Shown piece by piece: positions 8,550 to 17,173 of a DNA stretch of 64,000 bases (position 1 is its first letter; every line of letters begins with the position of its first letter). The notes under the pieces were generated by a model, which ran no database searches, was not told the DNA's origin, and saw only the letters and a list, made by a program, of their open reading frames with translations. Position numbers and translations under genes: made by a program. Source of the DNA: Bacteroides_D sp963546395 (GTDB lineage: Bacteria; Bacteroidota; Bacteroidia; Bacteroidales; CAJPTX01). Location of the stretch: the NCBI GenBank assembly GCA_963546395.1, contig CAUUMS010000001.1, positions 186,001-250,000 on the forward strand, written 5' to 3'.

Positions 8550-9659
8550 TTATACACGGAAGGTGGGTGTCATGTTCTGCGGGGGTGATAACTTTTTCTG
8601 CAAGGCCTGTGTCAGCAGGTGGCGCAAACGCTCGTAGCCGTCACCCAGAAAGCGTGTGGAGATGGGGAGTATCCAGGCCTGAGTGGCTATTGGCGAGCCC
8701 GGTGGCACCAGGTGTAGAATGCGGGCCGCATCTTTGGCCGTCATGAGCAGCGTCACGCCCTGGCTAGCCACCTGGGCCAGCCGCTCCATGCGCGCCGGGG
8801 AGAGCCTCTCGTGATCGCGCAGCTGGGTGATGCCGACCACATGCCCCAGCTGCCCAGCGGCCTGTAGGAAAGGGGTCGGCTGCGCTATGCCCGCCAGCAA
8901 CCATAGGCCCCCCGCGGGGTTCCACGTTGTCGGTGCCTCGTGAGGTAGCAGGGGACATGGGGCCCCGTACTCCACGGTGCTAAAGAGCACAGGTTGCCCT
9001 GGCTGGGCCAGTCGTTGCGACAGGCGTTGCAGCTCGTCGGGACGATCGGCCAGCGCAGGGGGGCACTTCGTCACCACAATGACGTTGGCCCGGCGCGCCT
9101 GCCCAAGGGCATCACGCCGTCGACCGTAGGGTAGAAATCCGTCGTCGCAGTGCAGGCGATGGTAGTCGGTGAGCAAAATGCTGAAGTCGAGCCGCAGGCG
9201 ACGATGCTGGTAGGCATCATCGAGGAGCACCACGCCGATCTGCGGATGGCGGCGCACCAGCTCATGGCATCCCGCCACGCGGTCTTCACACACGGCCACG
9301 GGGCACCACGGGTGGGCCCGCTTGAGCATAAGGGGTTCATCGCCCACCTGGTCGGCTCCCGAGGTGATGGTCACCTCAAGGTACCCCCTTGTGCTCCGCC
9401 CGTAACCCCGGCTAAGCAGGGCCGGGGTCATCTCCTCACGCAGCATGCGCAGCAGCAGGTCGGCCATGGGGGATTTGCCCGTGCCACCCACGGTGAGGTT
9501 GCCGATGCCCACGGTGGGGATGGGGGAGCTGTAGCTCCGCATCCAGCCCCGATCGTAGAGCCAGCCCCGCAGAATCACTACCCCGCCGAAGAGCCAGGAG
9601 AGCGGGAGGAGCAGGGGGGCTGACGCCCAACGCAGGAGACGGGAGATGGCGGGTTTCAT
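8550..9659 (-). CDS. lpxK: Tetraacyldisaccharide 4'-kinase
   Basis: The 369-aa protein is LpxK, the inner-membrane kinase that phosphorylates the 4' position of the lipid A disaccharide. I chose ATG 9659 because it gives the family N-terminus: a hydrophobic anchor at about residues 15-32 followed by the P-loop IGNLTVGGTGKSP at about 52-64. An upstream extension in frame has no similarity to the family. Further conserved parts are the RGYGRSTRGYLEV segment, VLLDDAYQHRRL with the DDxxQHR motif, and LLTDYHRLHCDDGFLPYGRRR. Its presence shows that the organism makes lipid A. It is separated from sppA by an unusually long 364-nt gap. Confidence 0.95.
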   Translation of the reverse strand: MKPAISRLLRWASAPLLLPLSWLFGGVVILRGWLYDRGWMRSYSSPIPTVGIGNLTVGGTGKSPMADLLLRMLREEMTPALLSRGYGRSTRGYLEVTITSGADQVGDEPLMLKRAHPWCPVAVCEDRVAGCHELVRRHPQIGVVLLDDAYQHRRLRLDFSILLTDYHRLHCDDGFLPYGRRRDALGQARRANVIVVTKCPPALADRPDELQRLSQRLAQPGQPVLFSTVEYGAPCPLLPHEAPTTWNPAGGLWLLAGIAQPTPFLQAAGQLGHVVGITQLRDHERLSPARMERLAQVASQGVTLLMTAKDAARILHLVPPGSPIATQAWILPISTRFLGDGYERLRHLLTQALQKKLSPPQNMTPTFRV

Positions 9660-10023
9660 CGCGCAACGAATGGGGAACGCCAATAGACATCCGCAGACCG
9701 CTCGGCGCGCAGGGGTGAGCACACGGCGTACCGCATGCGCACAGGCAGGGCACTGCAACCAGCACGAGGGCCTTGCGCATCATTCCCGCATGGAGACGAT
9801 GCGCTCCAGGGCCAGCATTGCAGCCCGAGACACCGTGAGGGCTTGCTCAGCATCATGTCAACCATCGAGGGGAGAGAACGACACCCCATCGGGATAATCC
9901 CCGCAGGCACACGCCGCAAGAGGCATACGCAGGCTCACACCATGGGGCTATGCGCTGGCGCGTGGATCGGGCCTCCGCAGGCCTGGGGGCACCTATGCCT
10001 CTGAGGGAGAGCGTGGGCAAGGG
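9660..10023. other. 364-nt gap between sppA and lpxK, no gene seen
   Basis: Open frames here have no family resemblance and poor composition. There are only short inverted repeats (for example GGCCT/AGGCC at about 9980-9993) and no clear TAnnTTTG promoter on either strand. The base composition is like the neighbouring genes, so a decayed gene is possible but I cannot show it. Confidence 0.4.
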
Positions 10024-11793
10024 CTACTTGATCTCCACCTCGTAGAGCATCTGGGCTCGCACCCCCTGCTGCTTGGTGAGCTTCTCGAGCTCACGCTGCC
10101 AGGAGGCCATCTCGCCCAAGGGGCCCAGGGCGCGCACCAAGGCCTTCGTGGGCTCCTCGAGGATGCTCTCAACGAGTTTATCCATGGTGGAAATGTCGCG
10201 CTTGGGGTAGCTCGACACCCGATACTCGCTGAGCTCCGCGAGCTGCGCCGCCACATCGATAGCCCTGCGTAGGCCGCCCATCTCATCGACAAGGCCGATG
10301 TCCATGGCATCGACACCCGCCCAAATGCGGCCCTGACCCACGGAGTCCACCTCGCTCACGGCGAGTTTGCGCCCCTGCGCCACATGGCTGATGAAGGTGC
10401 CGTAAACGCTCTCGATGGTGTTCTGGATGGCAGCCCGCTCCACCTCATCGAGAGGTCGGTAGGCTGAACCCATATCGGAGTGGGCGTGCGTCCGCACCAC
10501 CTGGGGCTGTATCCCTATCTGCTCGCGCAGGAGCTTACCGTAGGTGATGAAGAGTCCGAAGACACCGATGGAGCCCGTGAGGGTGAGGTTATCGCTGACG
10601 ATGCGATTGGCCGGGGCGGCGATGTAATAGCCGCCCGAGGCTGCATAATCGCCCATGGAGACCACCAGGGGCTTCTCGGCCTTGAGGCGCACCAGCTCGC
10701 GCCACATGCTCTCGGAGGCAAGGGCGCTACCCCCAGGCGAATTGATGCGCAGGACGACGGCCCGAATGGAGCTGTCACGGCGCAACTTTGAGATGATCTT
10801 GGCGTAGCCGTCGCCACCAATTTTGCCGTCGGTCTCGTCCGAGTCCTCAATGGTGCCCTCGGCGTACAGCACAGCGAGCTTGGGGGCGGAGAGATCAATG
10901 TCCTGATGCACCTGCGCATGCTCCACATAACGAGCCAGGGATACTAGGCGAGCCTCCTTGCCCTCGGGGCTCTTGGCCCTAGACGCTAGGCGAGCATCCA
11001 GCTCGTCCCAGTAGCAGGCCTGATCTACCAGTCGGGCCTCGACGGCTTCCTCGGGCAACAGCAGCATCTTCTCATTCGCGAGCCGATTCAGCTCGTCCAG
11101 GGAGAGACCCCGTGACACGGCCACGGCCTGGGAGAGCTGGCCCCACATCGAGCCAAGGAACTTGCCAAGCTGCTCGCGGTTGGCAGGGCTCATCTCGCTG
11201 GACATGTAGGGCTCGACGGCCGACTTGAATTTGCCGTGCCGGATGATCTGGGGCTCGATGCCGAAGCGGGCGAAGGCTTTGCCGTAGTAGAGCACCTGCG
11301 AGGAGAGGCCATGCCAGTCCATGCCCCCGGCCGGGTGCACAAAGACGCTATCGGCGACGGAGGCTACGTAGTAGGTGGCCTGGCCATACTCGGTGGCGTA
11401 GGCGTAGATGAACTTGCCGCTCTCCTTGAAGGCCTGAAGCTCGCCGCGGAGCTCCTCGGCCATGGCAATACCCATCCCTAGGCCATCGGCCTTAAGGACG
11501 ATGCCGGCAATGTTGTCGTCATCAGCCGCATAGCGTATCGCCTCGAGCACGCCGTAGAGCGGCAGCGGCTTACGGAACGTGCCACTGGCATAATCGATCC
11601 AGGAGCTAGGCTTGCCCTGCACCCGATCGGCCATGCGCGTGGAGAGGTCGATGCTGAGCACCGAGTGCTCACGGATCGGATCATCCTGGGGCACAAACCC
11701 CGCCATGGCACCGGTGAGGATGAACAGCACCAGCAAGTTGCACAAGATGATGCCGACGATGACCGCCAGCAGGGTGCGGAAAAAGGCCTTCAT
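10024..11793 (-). CDS. sppA: Signal peptide peptidase SppA, 67-kDa double-domain type
   Basis: The 589-aa membrane protease breaks down cleaved signal peptides. ATG 11793 gives the expected short cytoplasmic N-terminus and one membrane anchor (MKAFFRTLLAVIVGIILCNL); the in-frame extension upstream overlaps the promoter and was dropped. It has two ClpP-like domains. The catalytic dyad is visible: the Lys in HGKFKSAVEPY at about residue 190 in the first domain and the Ser in GDYAASGGYY at about residue 386 in the second. The INSPGGSALAS segment at about 350-360 forms the oxyanion region. A TAACTTTG promoter element lies at 11830-11837, 37 nt upstream. Confidence 0.93.
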   Translation of the reverse strand: MKAFFRTLLAVIVGIILCNLLVLFILTGAMAGFVPQDDPIREHSVLSIDLSTRMADRVQGKPSSWIDYASGTFRKPLPLYGVLEAIRYAADDDNIAGIVLKADGLGMGIAMAEELRGELQAFKESGKFIYAYATEYGQATYYVASVADSVFVHPAGGMDWHGLSSQVLYYGKAFARFGIEPQIIRHGKFKSAVEPYMSSEMSPANREQLGKFLGSMWGQLSQAVAVSRGLSLDELNRLANEKMLLLPEEAVEARLVDQACYWDELDARLASRAKSPEGKEARLVSLARYVEHAQVHQDIDLSAPKLAVLYAEGTIEDSDETDGKIGGDGYAKIISKLRRDSSIRAVVLRINSPGGSALASESMWRELVRLKAEKPLVVSMGDYAASGGYYIAAPANRIVSDNLTLTGSIGVFGLFITYGKLLREQIGIQPQVVRTHAHSDMGSAYRPLDEVERAAIQNTIESVYGTFISHVAQGRKLAVSEVDSVGQGRIWAGVDAMDIGLVDEMGGLRRAIDVAAQLAELSEYRVSSYPKRDISTMDKLVESILEEPTKALVRALGPLGEMASWQRELEKLTKQQGVRAQMLYEVEIK

Positions 11794-11829
11794 AGCTACG
11801 AGGTTGTTAAGCGGCGCACTTCGCCAGCG

Positions 11830-11837
11830 CAAAGTTA
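11830..11837 (-). promoter_or_regulatory. Bacteroidota -7 element (TAACTTTG) for sppA
   Basis: The minus strand reads TAACTTTG, matching TAnnTTTG, about 37 nt before the sppA start. The -33 TTG part is not evident at 19-nt spacing. Confidence 0.5.
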
Positions 11838-11987
11838 AACCATTTCGAAATTTCACCTACTTGTATAACATTAGCACGGGGCGATACGTATGATTAAGGA
11901 CGATTCACCTTATCGTTCACCCGAGGGCCTGGAGGGTGATCGCCGCTGGTGCGCCACGGTAAATTGCCGGATCAGTGGGGATCGCTC

Positions 11988-12019
11988 TTGCGCAAGATGG
12001 GGACGATGTAGTAAATTTG
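11988..12019 (+). promoter_or_regulatory. Bacteroidota promoter for the Cys-rich lipoprotein
   Basis: TTG at 11988-11990 and TAAATTTG at 12012-12019, spaced by 21 nt, fit the TTG/TAnnTTTG pattern. Transcription would start near 12026 and leave a leader of roughly 58 nt before ATG 12084. Confidence 0.5.
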
Positions 12020-12083
12020 CACCGCAATTCTAGACGTGATTTGCCGCATGCGGCGGCGCATAATCCTAAACAGTTCAGCGATC

Positions 12084-12386
12084 ATGAAGAAGGTTAACGT
12101 TATGTTCTTTGGCGTAGCCCTCGCCGTAGCGATGGCCCTGACGGCGTGCGGCGGGAGCTCCACCCCAACTGAGCAGCCCAACACGGACAGCGTAAACGCT
12201 GCCAACACGGAGATACGTGCCGCCGGCGAAGAGGCTGCGGCCACGATGGGTGGCACGGAGTGCAACGGCCAGGGGGCTGGGGAGTGTGGCAAGACCGAGT
12301 GCACGGGTGGCGATAGCGCCAAGTGCTGCAAGAAGGCGGCGGGCGAGTGCCAGAAGGCGGCCGAAGGGGCGCAGGCTGGCGAGTAG
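12084..12386 (+). CDS. Small Cys-rich lipoprotein
   Basis: The 100-aa protein starts at ATG 12084 (MKKVNVMFFGVALAVAMALT followed by ACGG), giving a short positive n-region, a hydrophobic core and a lipobox LTAC. The mature protein would be lipid-anchored at Cys22. The first half of the mature chain is Ala/Glu/Thr-rich and lacks Cys; the second half holds six Cys in the pattern C-x7-C-x4-C-x7-CC-x6-C with Lys, Gly and Glu between them. I do not recognise the family. Such Cys density in a periplasm-facing or surface tail suggests metal binding or disulfide cross-linking, but this is inference. It has its own promoter and terminator and is followed by a MarR regulator in the same direction. It is one of the few plus-strand genes in this half of the window. 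Confidence 0.8.
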   Translation: MKKVNVMFFGVALAVAMALTACGGSSTPTEQPNTDSVNAANTEIRAAGEEAAATMGGTECNGQGAGECGKTECTGGDSAKCCKKAAGECQKAAEGAQAGE

Positions 12387-12448
12387 TACCCCGATGGGCA
12401 CCAACGCCCACCGCCCCTGAAAGAGCGGAAAGATGGGCGCAGATTAGG

Positions 12449-12498
12449 CGGCATGGCACATCGTTCCCGAGAGGGACGGTGCTGTGCCGCTTGTTTTA
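12449..12498 (+). terminator. Intrinsic terminator after the Cys-rich lipoprotein
   Basis: A long imperfect stem (GCGGCA...TCCC pairing with GGGA...TGCCGC, tetraloop gaga, arms about 12449-12469 and 12474-12491) is followed by CTTGTTTTAT. Orientation and T-run fit termination on the plus strand between the lipoprotein and the MarR gene. Confidence 0.7.
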
Positions 12499-12538
12499 TC
12501 GTATCACGACACACGCCTTCTCCCAATAGCATCACACT

Positions 12539-13015
12539 ATGGCTGATGACAGCTTCGAGACGCTAGCTTTCGCGCTGCGCGATGCCTACTTTGCCCTGCG
12601 CAATGGGATGGATGACATCCTGAGCATGGGTACCACGCGCGGGCAGCGGGTAGATGATTCGTCGCTACTGGCCCTGCTAAACGCACGGGGAGATATGCGC
12701 GTGGAGGAGGTGGCCCGAGGGCTGGGACGCACGGTGCCATCAGTGTCGCGGCAACTTAACTCCATGGAGCAGCGGGGACTCGTGTACCGGGAACGGCAGA
12801 CGGACGATCGGCGGGTGGTGATGGTGAGGCTATCGCCCACGGCCCGGGTCTCGGCGCAAGAACGCGCCCGGAAGGCTCGCACGCTCTACCAACGCTGCGT
12901 GCGGGGCCTGTCGGCCATCGAGCAACAGGAGCTGCTACGCATGCTGCGAGTCGTTCATCAAAATGCCACTCACCTGCGGGATGAAAAGCCAGATGCAGCC
13001 CCATCGCAGGGATAG
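12539..13015 (+). CDS. MarR-family winged-helix transcriptional regulator
   Basis: The 158-aa protein has the MarR layout: helical N-terminus for dimerisation, a winged helix-turn-helix at about residues 43-105 (MRVEEVARGLGRTVPSVSRQ as the recognition part, then GLVYRERQTDDRRVVMVRLS as the wing with the usual DxRR), and C-terminal dimerisation helices. MarR proteins usually repress nearby genes and let go on binding small phenolics or on Cys oxidation; the single Cys near residue 120 (YQRCVRG) is not in a classic sensing position. Targets could be itself and the upstream Cys-rich lipoprotein; a short inverted repeat TCGT-ATC-ACGA at 12500-12510 lies just upstream of its start, but it is shorter than typical MarR operators. 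Confidence 0.88.
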   Translation: MADDSFETLAFALRDAYFALRNGMDDILSMGTTRGQRVDDSSLLALLNARGDMRVEEVARGLGRTVPSVSRQLNSMEQRGLVYRERQTDDRRVVMVRLSPTARVSAQERARKARTLYQRCVRGLSAIEQQELLRMLRVVHQNATHLRDEKPDAAPSQG

Positions 13016-13237
13016 AGGCTGAGGGCTAAGATAAAACTCACAGGAGGGGTCGCAACCCAAGATACCAGGCCAGCCTGTAATGATGAGGTTGAGGGCAACA
13101 CTCCACGGGAAAAGGGGGGCGGGGCACCGACGATGCACCCGACAGCCCGATGCACATCACCGGGATCTACTCACGATTGCTCCCCGAGGGGGCAGATTTG
13201 CGATACGCTGACATACAGCCGCGTGGCCACAGCGTGG

Positions 13238-13873
13238 CTAGTCGGCCAGACGCTGCAAGCATGCAGGACGAAGGCCGCACTCGGCGCACAGGGGGGCTCG
13301 GGCCTTGCAGATGTACCGCCCGTGGAGCACGAGCCAGAGATGCATGCGCGTCCAGTACTCCGGGGCAATGCGGGCCGTGAGGGCCACCTCAACCTTTAGC
13401 GGCGTGGAATTATCGTCCACAAGTCCAATGCGATAGCTGACACGCTGCACGTGGGTGTCAACGCCGAGGCCAGGGATGCCGAAGGCAATGGAGCGCACCA
13501 CATTGGCTGTCTTACGGCCTACGCCAGGCAGGCGCTGAAGCTCATCCATGCCCTGAGGCACCTGCCCACCATGCTCCTCCACGAGCATACGGGCCATCTG
13601 CACCAGATGCTTGGATTTGCTGTGAGGATAGGAGCACGAGGCGATGTAGGGATACACGTCGTCCTCAGTGGCCTGGGCCATGCGCTGCGCATCGGGATAG
13701 GCCGCGAAAAGCGCCGGGGTCACCTGATTGACCCTCACGTCGGTGCACTGGGCCGATAGGATGACGGCCACTAGGAGCTCGAAGCTGTTGCGATGCCTCA
13801 GCTCACCAAACGGATCGGGCAGCTCCTTCTCGAAGTAGGATAGCACCGCGGCGTAACGTTCCTCCAGCGTCAT
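13238..13873 (-). CDS. nth: Endonuclease III (DNA glycosylase/AP lyase)
   Basis: The 211-aa protein removes oxidised pyrimidines and nicks abasic sites in base excision repair. ATG 13873 gives the family N-terminus (MTLEERYAAVLSYFEKELPD) and the usual length; the upstream in-frame extension overlaps lepB. Visible are the helix-hairpin-helix LPGVGRKTANVV with catalytic Lys, GVDTHVQRVS with catalytic Asp, and the [4Fe-4S] ligands C-x6-C-x2-C-x5-C at the C-terminus (CKARAPLCAECGLRPAC). It follows lepB by 28 nt on the same strand and is convergent with the MarR gene. Confidence 0.95.
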   Translation of the reverse strand: MTLEERYAAVLSYFEKELPDPFGELRHRNSFELLVAVILSAQCTDVRVNQVTPALFAAYPDAQRMAQATEDDVYPYIASCSYPHSKSKHLVQMARMLVEEHGGQVPQGMDELQRLPGVGRKTANVVRSIAFGIPGLGVDTHVQRVSYRIGLVDDNSTPLKVEVALTARIAPEYWTRMHLWLVLHGRYICKARAPLCAECGLRPACLQRLAD

Positions 13874-13901
13874 AGGCAGGGGTACAGACGGATGCCGCGG
13901 G

Positions 13902-15239
13902 CTAGCGAATGCGCTGGAATAGCCTACTCCAGCGGATCTTGAATGGGAATGTCTTATTCCTGTCGAGCGACAGCCAGATGAGTACGGCCTTGCCAACGAT
14001 CCGATCCTCGGGGACAAAGCCCCAGAAACGGCTATCGAGCGAATTGTGCCGATTGTCACCCATCATGAAGTAGTAATCCATGGCAAAGGTGTAGCTGGTG
14101 GCCTCCACGCCATTGATCCGTATCGTCTCGCCGTCCACCTGAAGATCGTTCTGCTCGTAGACGGAGATGATCCGGCGATACAGCGGCAGGTTGTTCACGG
14201 TAAGCGGCACGGTCATACCACGACGGGGTACAACCAGCGGCCCAAAGTTATCCTCAGTCCAGAGGTAATCATCGCTATGCGGGAAGATGAATGGCGACAT
14301 CATGATGGGGTCACGGCTCACGTTCAGCATCACGGCGCTCACATTGGGCAACGCTCTTATCTTTTCAGCCATCTCCTCGGTGAGGGGGAAAACGTAGGAG
14401 TTGTTCCCTGCGTTGTAATGCCGATCCTCAGGATTGAGACCCAGCTTGTCCAGCAGACGAGGGTTGATGGTGGTGCCATCAGTACGCACCTCGTAGTTGT
14501 ACTGTACCTGCGAGGAGTAATTGGCCGGCCTCCCATTGACGAAGAGCTGGCAATCCACAATGCGCAGGGTGTCACCCGGTATGGCCACGCAGCGCTTGAT
14601 GTAATTCTCGCACTTGTCCACGGGCCGGGTAATGATGTCGAAGTTGGTATGCACGTACTCACGGCCCAGCTCGCGGACGATGGCGTAGTAGCTCTGCTCA
14701 GGGAACTGCGTAACCACCGTGTCACCCTCGGGGAAGTGGAATACCACCACGTCGCCACGCTCCACATGCCCCAGGCCAGGACGGCGATTGTAATCACGCT
14801 GAATCCAACGCAAGTACGCTGGGGTCTTGCGCGTAAATGGCATGGTGTGATCGGTGAATGGTATCGCTAGCGGGGTGTTGGGCATCTTGGGCCCATAGCT
14901 CACCTTGCTCACGAATAGGTAATCGCCGACCAAGAGCGACTTCTCCATAGAGCCCGACGGGATGGTAAAGGCTTCGAAGAGAAGCAGTCGGATGAGGTAG
15001 GCTGCCACCACGGCGAAGAGGAAGGCATCAAGCCATTCGACCCAGGCTTTCTGCCGCTTGACACCCCGTTTGCGCCAGAAGAGCCAGTGCACCTTCCGGG
15101 TGATGTAGTAGTCGAATAGGATGGGGAGGCCCAGGAGCCACCAGTAATTGCCCACCCAGACTACCACTAGGACGTAGATCAAAGCCCAGAAGGCAAAACG
15201 GAAATACCTATTCCTGAGGAACTGTAACAGCTTTCGCAT
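13902..15239 (-). CDS. lepB: Signal peptidase I
   Basis: The 445-aa membrane protease cleaves signal peptides from exported proteins. ATG 15239 was chosen because it yields the N-terminal membrane segments (FRFAFWALIYVLVVVWVGNY at about 14-33 and a second near 70-88). The catalytic Ser lies in FTIPSGSMEKS (Ser97), the catalytic Lys in NYIKRCVAIPGDTLRI, and box E is YYFMMGDNRHNSLDSRFWG near residue 400. It is longer than E. coli LepB because of insertions between the Lys box and box E, which is usual in Bacteroidota. A TATCTTTG promoter element lies at 15366-15373. Confidence 0.94.
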   Translation of the reverse strand: MRKLLQFLRNRYFRFAFWALIYVLVVVWVGNYWWLLGLPILFDYYITRKVHWLFWRKRGVKRQKAWVEWLDAFLFAVVAAYLIRLLLFEAFTIPSGSMEKSLLVGDYLFVSKVSYGPKMPNTPLAIPFTDHTMPFTRKTPAYLRWIQRDYNRRPGLGHVERGDVVVFHFPEGDTVVTQFPEQSYYAIVRELGREYVHTNFDIITRPVDKCENYIKRCVAIPGDTLRIVDCQLFVNGRPANYSSQVQYNYEVRTDGTTINPRLLDKLGLNPEDRHYNAGNNSYVFPLTEEMAEKIRALPNVSAVMLNVSRDPIMMSPFIFPHSDDYLWTEDNFGPLVVPRRGMTVPLTVNNLPLYRRIISVYEQNDLQVDGETIRINGVEATSYTFAMDYYFMMGDNRHNSLDSRFWGFVPEDRIVGKAVLIWLSLDRNKTFPFKIRWSRLFQRIR

Positions 15240-15365
15240 CCCTATTAAGCATAGAAGCCCACCCTGAGGCAGACGCACACCACCCACTCCACGCCTCGCA
15301 CAGATACCCCGTGCGCAAACACAGCTTGCGTTACAGGTACCTGCGCATCACCCTTATGCAGGGCT

Positions 15366-15373
15366 CAAAGATA
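15366..15373 (-). promoter_or_regulatory. Bacteroidota -7 element (TATCTTTG) for lepB
   Basis: The minus strand reads TATCTTTG about 127 nt before the lepB start, so a leader of roughly 120 nt is expected. It lies between the RluA-type gene and lepB and would separate the two transcription units. Confidence 0.45.
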
Positions 15374-15422
15374 GCAATTACGTAGTGAAATGGCCAGCGG
15401 CTACCCCCTAGCTAGGGGATTG

Positions 15423-16220
15423 CTACTCCGCAGCAGCGCCCTCACGCCGCGGCATCTGTTGCCCAGATGCTGGCAAGGCCTCAACCGCCTCGCCGAAAAG
15501 TGTCCACAGGACTCCGGCAGGGGGAGGAGCTATAATGTGCACCGTGTTGCGCGGCTCTCGCCCAATAGGGTGCGTAAAGGTGAGCGAGCGAGCATGAAGG
15601 TCAATGCCACCACCCGGATTAGAGCGCATGGCACCATATTTCAAGTCGCCCCTTACAGGCATACCATGCGCTGCTAGCAGGGCCCGAATCTGGTGGTGTC
15701 GCCCAGTCTCCAGCTGCACCTCTAGGAAGAAATGGCGTGTCGAGGTGCCCACCAGCTTGTACGTCAGGCTAGCCTGCTGAGCATCACCCCGCCTGTACTT
15801 GGTGAAGTAGCTCTTATTACGTTGCGCATCACGCCGCAGGTAGCCCTGTAGGCTCCCCTCGGCCTGCGCCGGAGCAGATTGCACGATGGCCCAGTAAGTG
15901 CGCTGCACCTCATGAGCCCGAAATAGCTCATTGGCCCGAGCCAGCCCCTTAGAGGTCTTGGCAAATAGGACAACCCCGCTCACCGGACGGTCGATCCGGT
16001 GTATCACCTGCATGAAGGCATTCCCTGGCTTGGCATCACGCTGGCGGATAAATTCCGTGAGGGCCTCCACTAGTGCCACGTCCCCAGTACGATCCCCCTG
16101 CACCAGCTCGCCTATAGCCTTGTTGTAGGCCAGATAGTGATTATCCTCGTACACAATGCGCCCGGGAACTATCTGGAGTTGCACGGGCGGCGTTGAGGTC
16201 AAATCGTGGGACATGGGCAT
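15423..16220 (-). CDS. RluA-family RNA pseudouridine synthase
   Basis: The 265-aa protein isomerises specific uridines to pseudouridine in rRNA or tRNA. The catalytic motif is VIHRIDRPVSGVVLFAKTSKG near residue 90, with the conserved Asp in HRIDRPVSG. Further conserved parts are RTYWAIV, the LETGRHHQIRALLA segment, and VRGDLKYGA. There is no N-terminal S4 domain, as in the shorter RluA-type enzymes, so the exact target site cannot be named. It starts at ATG 16220 (a second ATG is at 16214), 32 nt after panB, and is probably co-transcribed with it. Confidence 0.9.
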   Translation of the reverse strand: MPMSHDLTSTPPVQLQIVPGRIVYEDNHYLAYNKAIGELVQGDRTGDVALVEALTEFIRQRDAKPGNAFMQVIHRIDRPVSGVVLFAKTSKGLARANELFRAHEVQRTYWAIVQSAPAQAEGSLQGYLRRDAQRNKSYFTKYRRGDAQQASLTYKLVGTSTRHFFLEVQLETGRHHQIRALLAAHGMPVRGDLKYGAMRSNPGGGIDLHARSLTFTHPIGREPRNTVHIIAPPPAGVLWTLFGEAVEALPASGQQMPRREGAAAE

Positions 16221-16252
16221 GTGCTGGTGAATTGCGATACGGCAATACTGGT

Positions 16253-17068
16253 TTAGTACTGCTCCTTCTCACTGGGGAAATCACCCCGTTTCACATCGTC
16301 GATGTAGCTGCGAAATGCATTCAGCATCTCTTCCCCCAGGCTGTGGTAGCGGCGCAAGAACCGTGGGGAGAACTCCTGAGTAATGCCCAGCATATCGTGC
16401 GACACGAGCACTTGCCCATCCACATTGCGCCCAGCACCAATCCCAATGACGGGTATACGAAGCTTGCGGGCCACCTCACGCCCCAGCTTAGCCGGAATCT
16501 TCTCTAGCACTATGGCGAAGCATCCGGCATCCTCCAGCAACTGAGCATCCTCCACCAAGCGGTCGGCCTCCTCGTCCTCTGTGGCGCGCACCACGTAGGT
16601 GCCAAAGCGATTAATGCTTTGCGGTGTCAGTCCCAGATGCCCCATGATGGGTATACCAGCCGACAGAATGCGGTTCACTGACTCTAGCACCTCTTTTCCA
16701 CCCTCAAGCTTGATGGCATCTGCCCCGCTCTCCTTCATGATACGAATGGCAGACTGCAAGGCCTCATGGGAGTCACCCTGGTAGGTGCCAAAGGGCATAT
16801 CCACCACCACCAGCGGACGGTTCACAGCACGCACCACCGATGTGGCGTGGTAGATCATCTGGTCGAGCGTAATCGGCAGCGTGCTTTCAAAGCCCGCCAT
16901 CACGTTCGCCGCTGAATCACCCACCAGGATCACGTCGATACCAGCCTGATCCAGGATGCGAGCCATAGAGTAATCGTACGCAGTGAGCATGGAGATGTGC
17001 TCCCCCCGATCCTTCATGGTCTGCAACACGTGGGTCGTCACGACACGATTACGCCCCTGCACTGACAT
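16253..17068 (-). CDS. panB: 3-methyl-2-oxobutanoate hydroxymethyltransferase
   Basis: The 271-aa protein adds a hydroxymethyl group from methylene-tetrahydrofolate to 2-oxoisovalerate, the first committed step to pantothenate and coenzyme A. It matches PanB throughout: LTAYDYSMARILDQAG near residue 24, VGDSAANVMAG with a Mg-binding Asp, VVVDMPFGTYQ, AIKLEGG, GHLGLTPQS with an active-site His, and the catalytic Glu region AIVLEKIP. Length is normal. It starts at ATG 17068 and leads into the pseudouridine synthase gene. No panC or panD is in the window. Confidence 0.95.
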   Translation of the reverse strand: MSVQGRNRVVTTHVLQTMKDRGEHISMLTAYDYSMARILDQAGIDVILVGDSAANVMAGFESTLPITLDQMIYHATSVVRAVNRPLVVVDMPFGTYQGDSHEALQSAIRIMKESGADAIKLEGGKEVLESVNRILSAGIPIMGHLGLTPQSINRFGTYVVRATEDEEADRLVEDAQLLEDAGCFAIVLEKIPAKLGREVARKLRIPVIGIGAGRNVDGQVLVSHDMLGITQEFSPRFLRRYHSLGEEMLNAFRSYIDDVKRGDFPSEKEQY

Positions 17069-17173
17069 AGCCTCGTCCCTCTTTCACCCGACTAAAAATC
17101 CGTCTCCACCCATGACTCCATACTGCGTACAGCCACCAAGCAGCCGCACCCATCCCTGCGATAGCTTTTCTGC

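Noticed and set aside
15405..15418. Palindrome CCCCTAGCTAGGGG just after the RluA-type stop
   Set aside because: The RNA stem would be only five pairs and no T-run follows; not enough for a terminator call.
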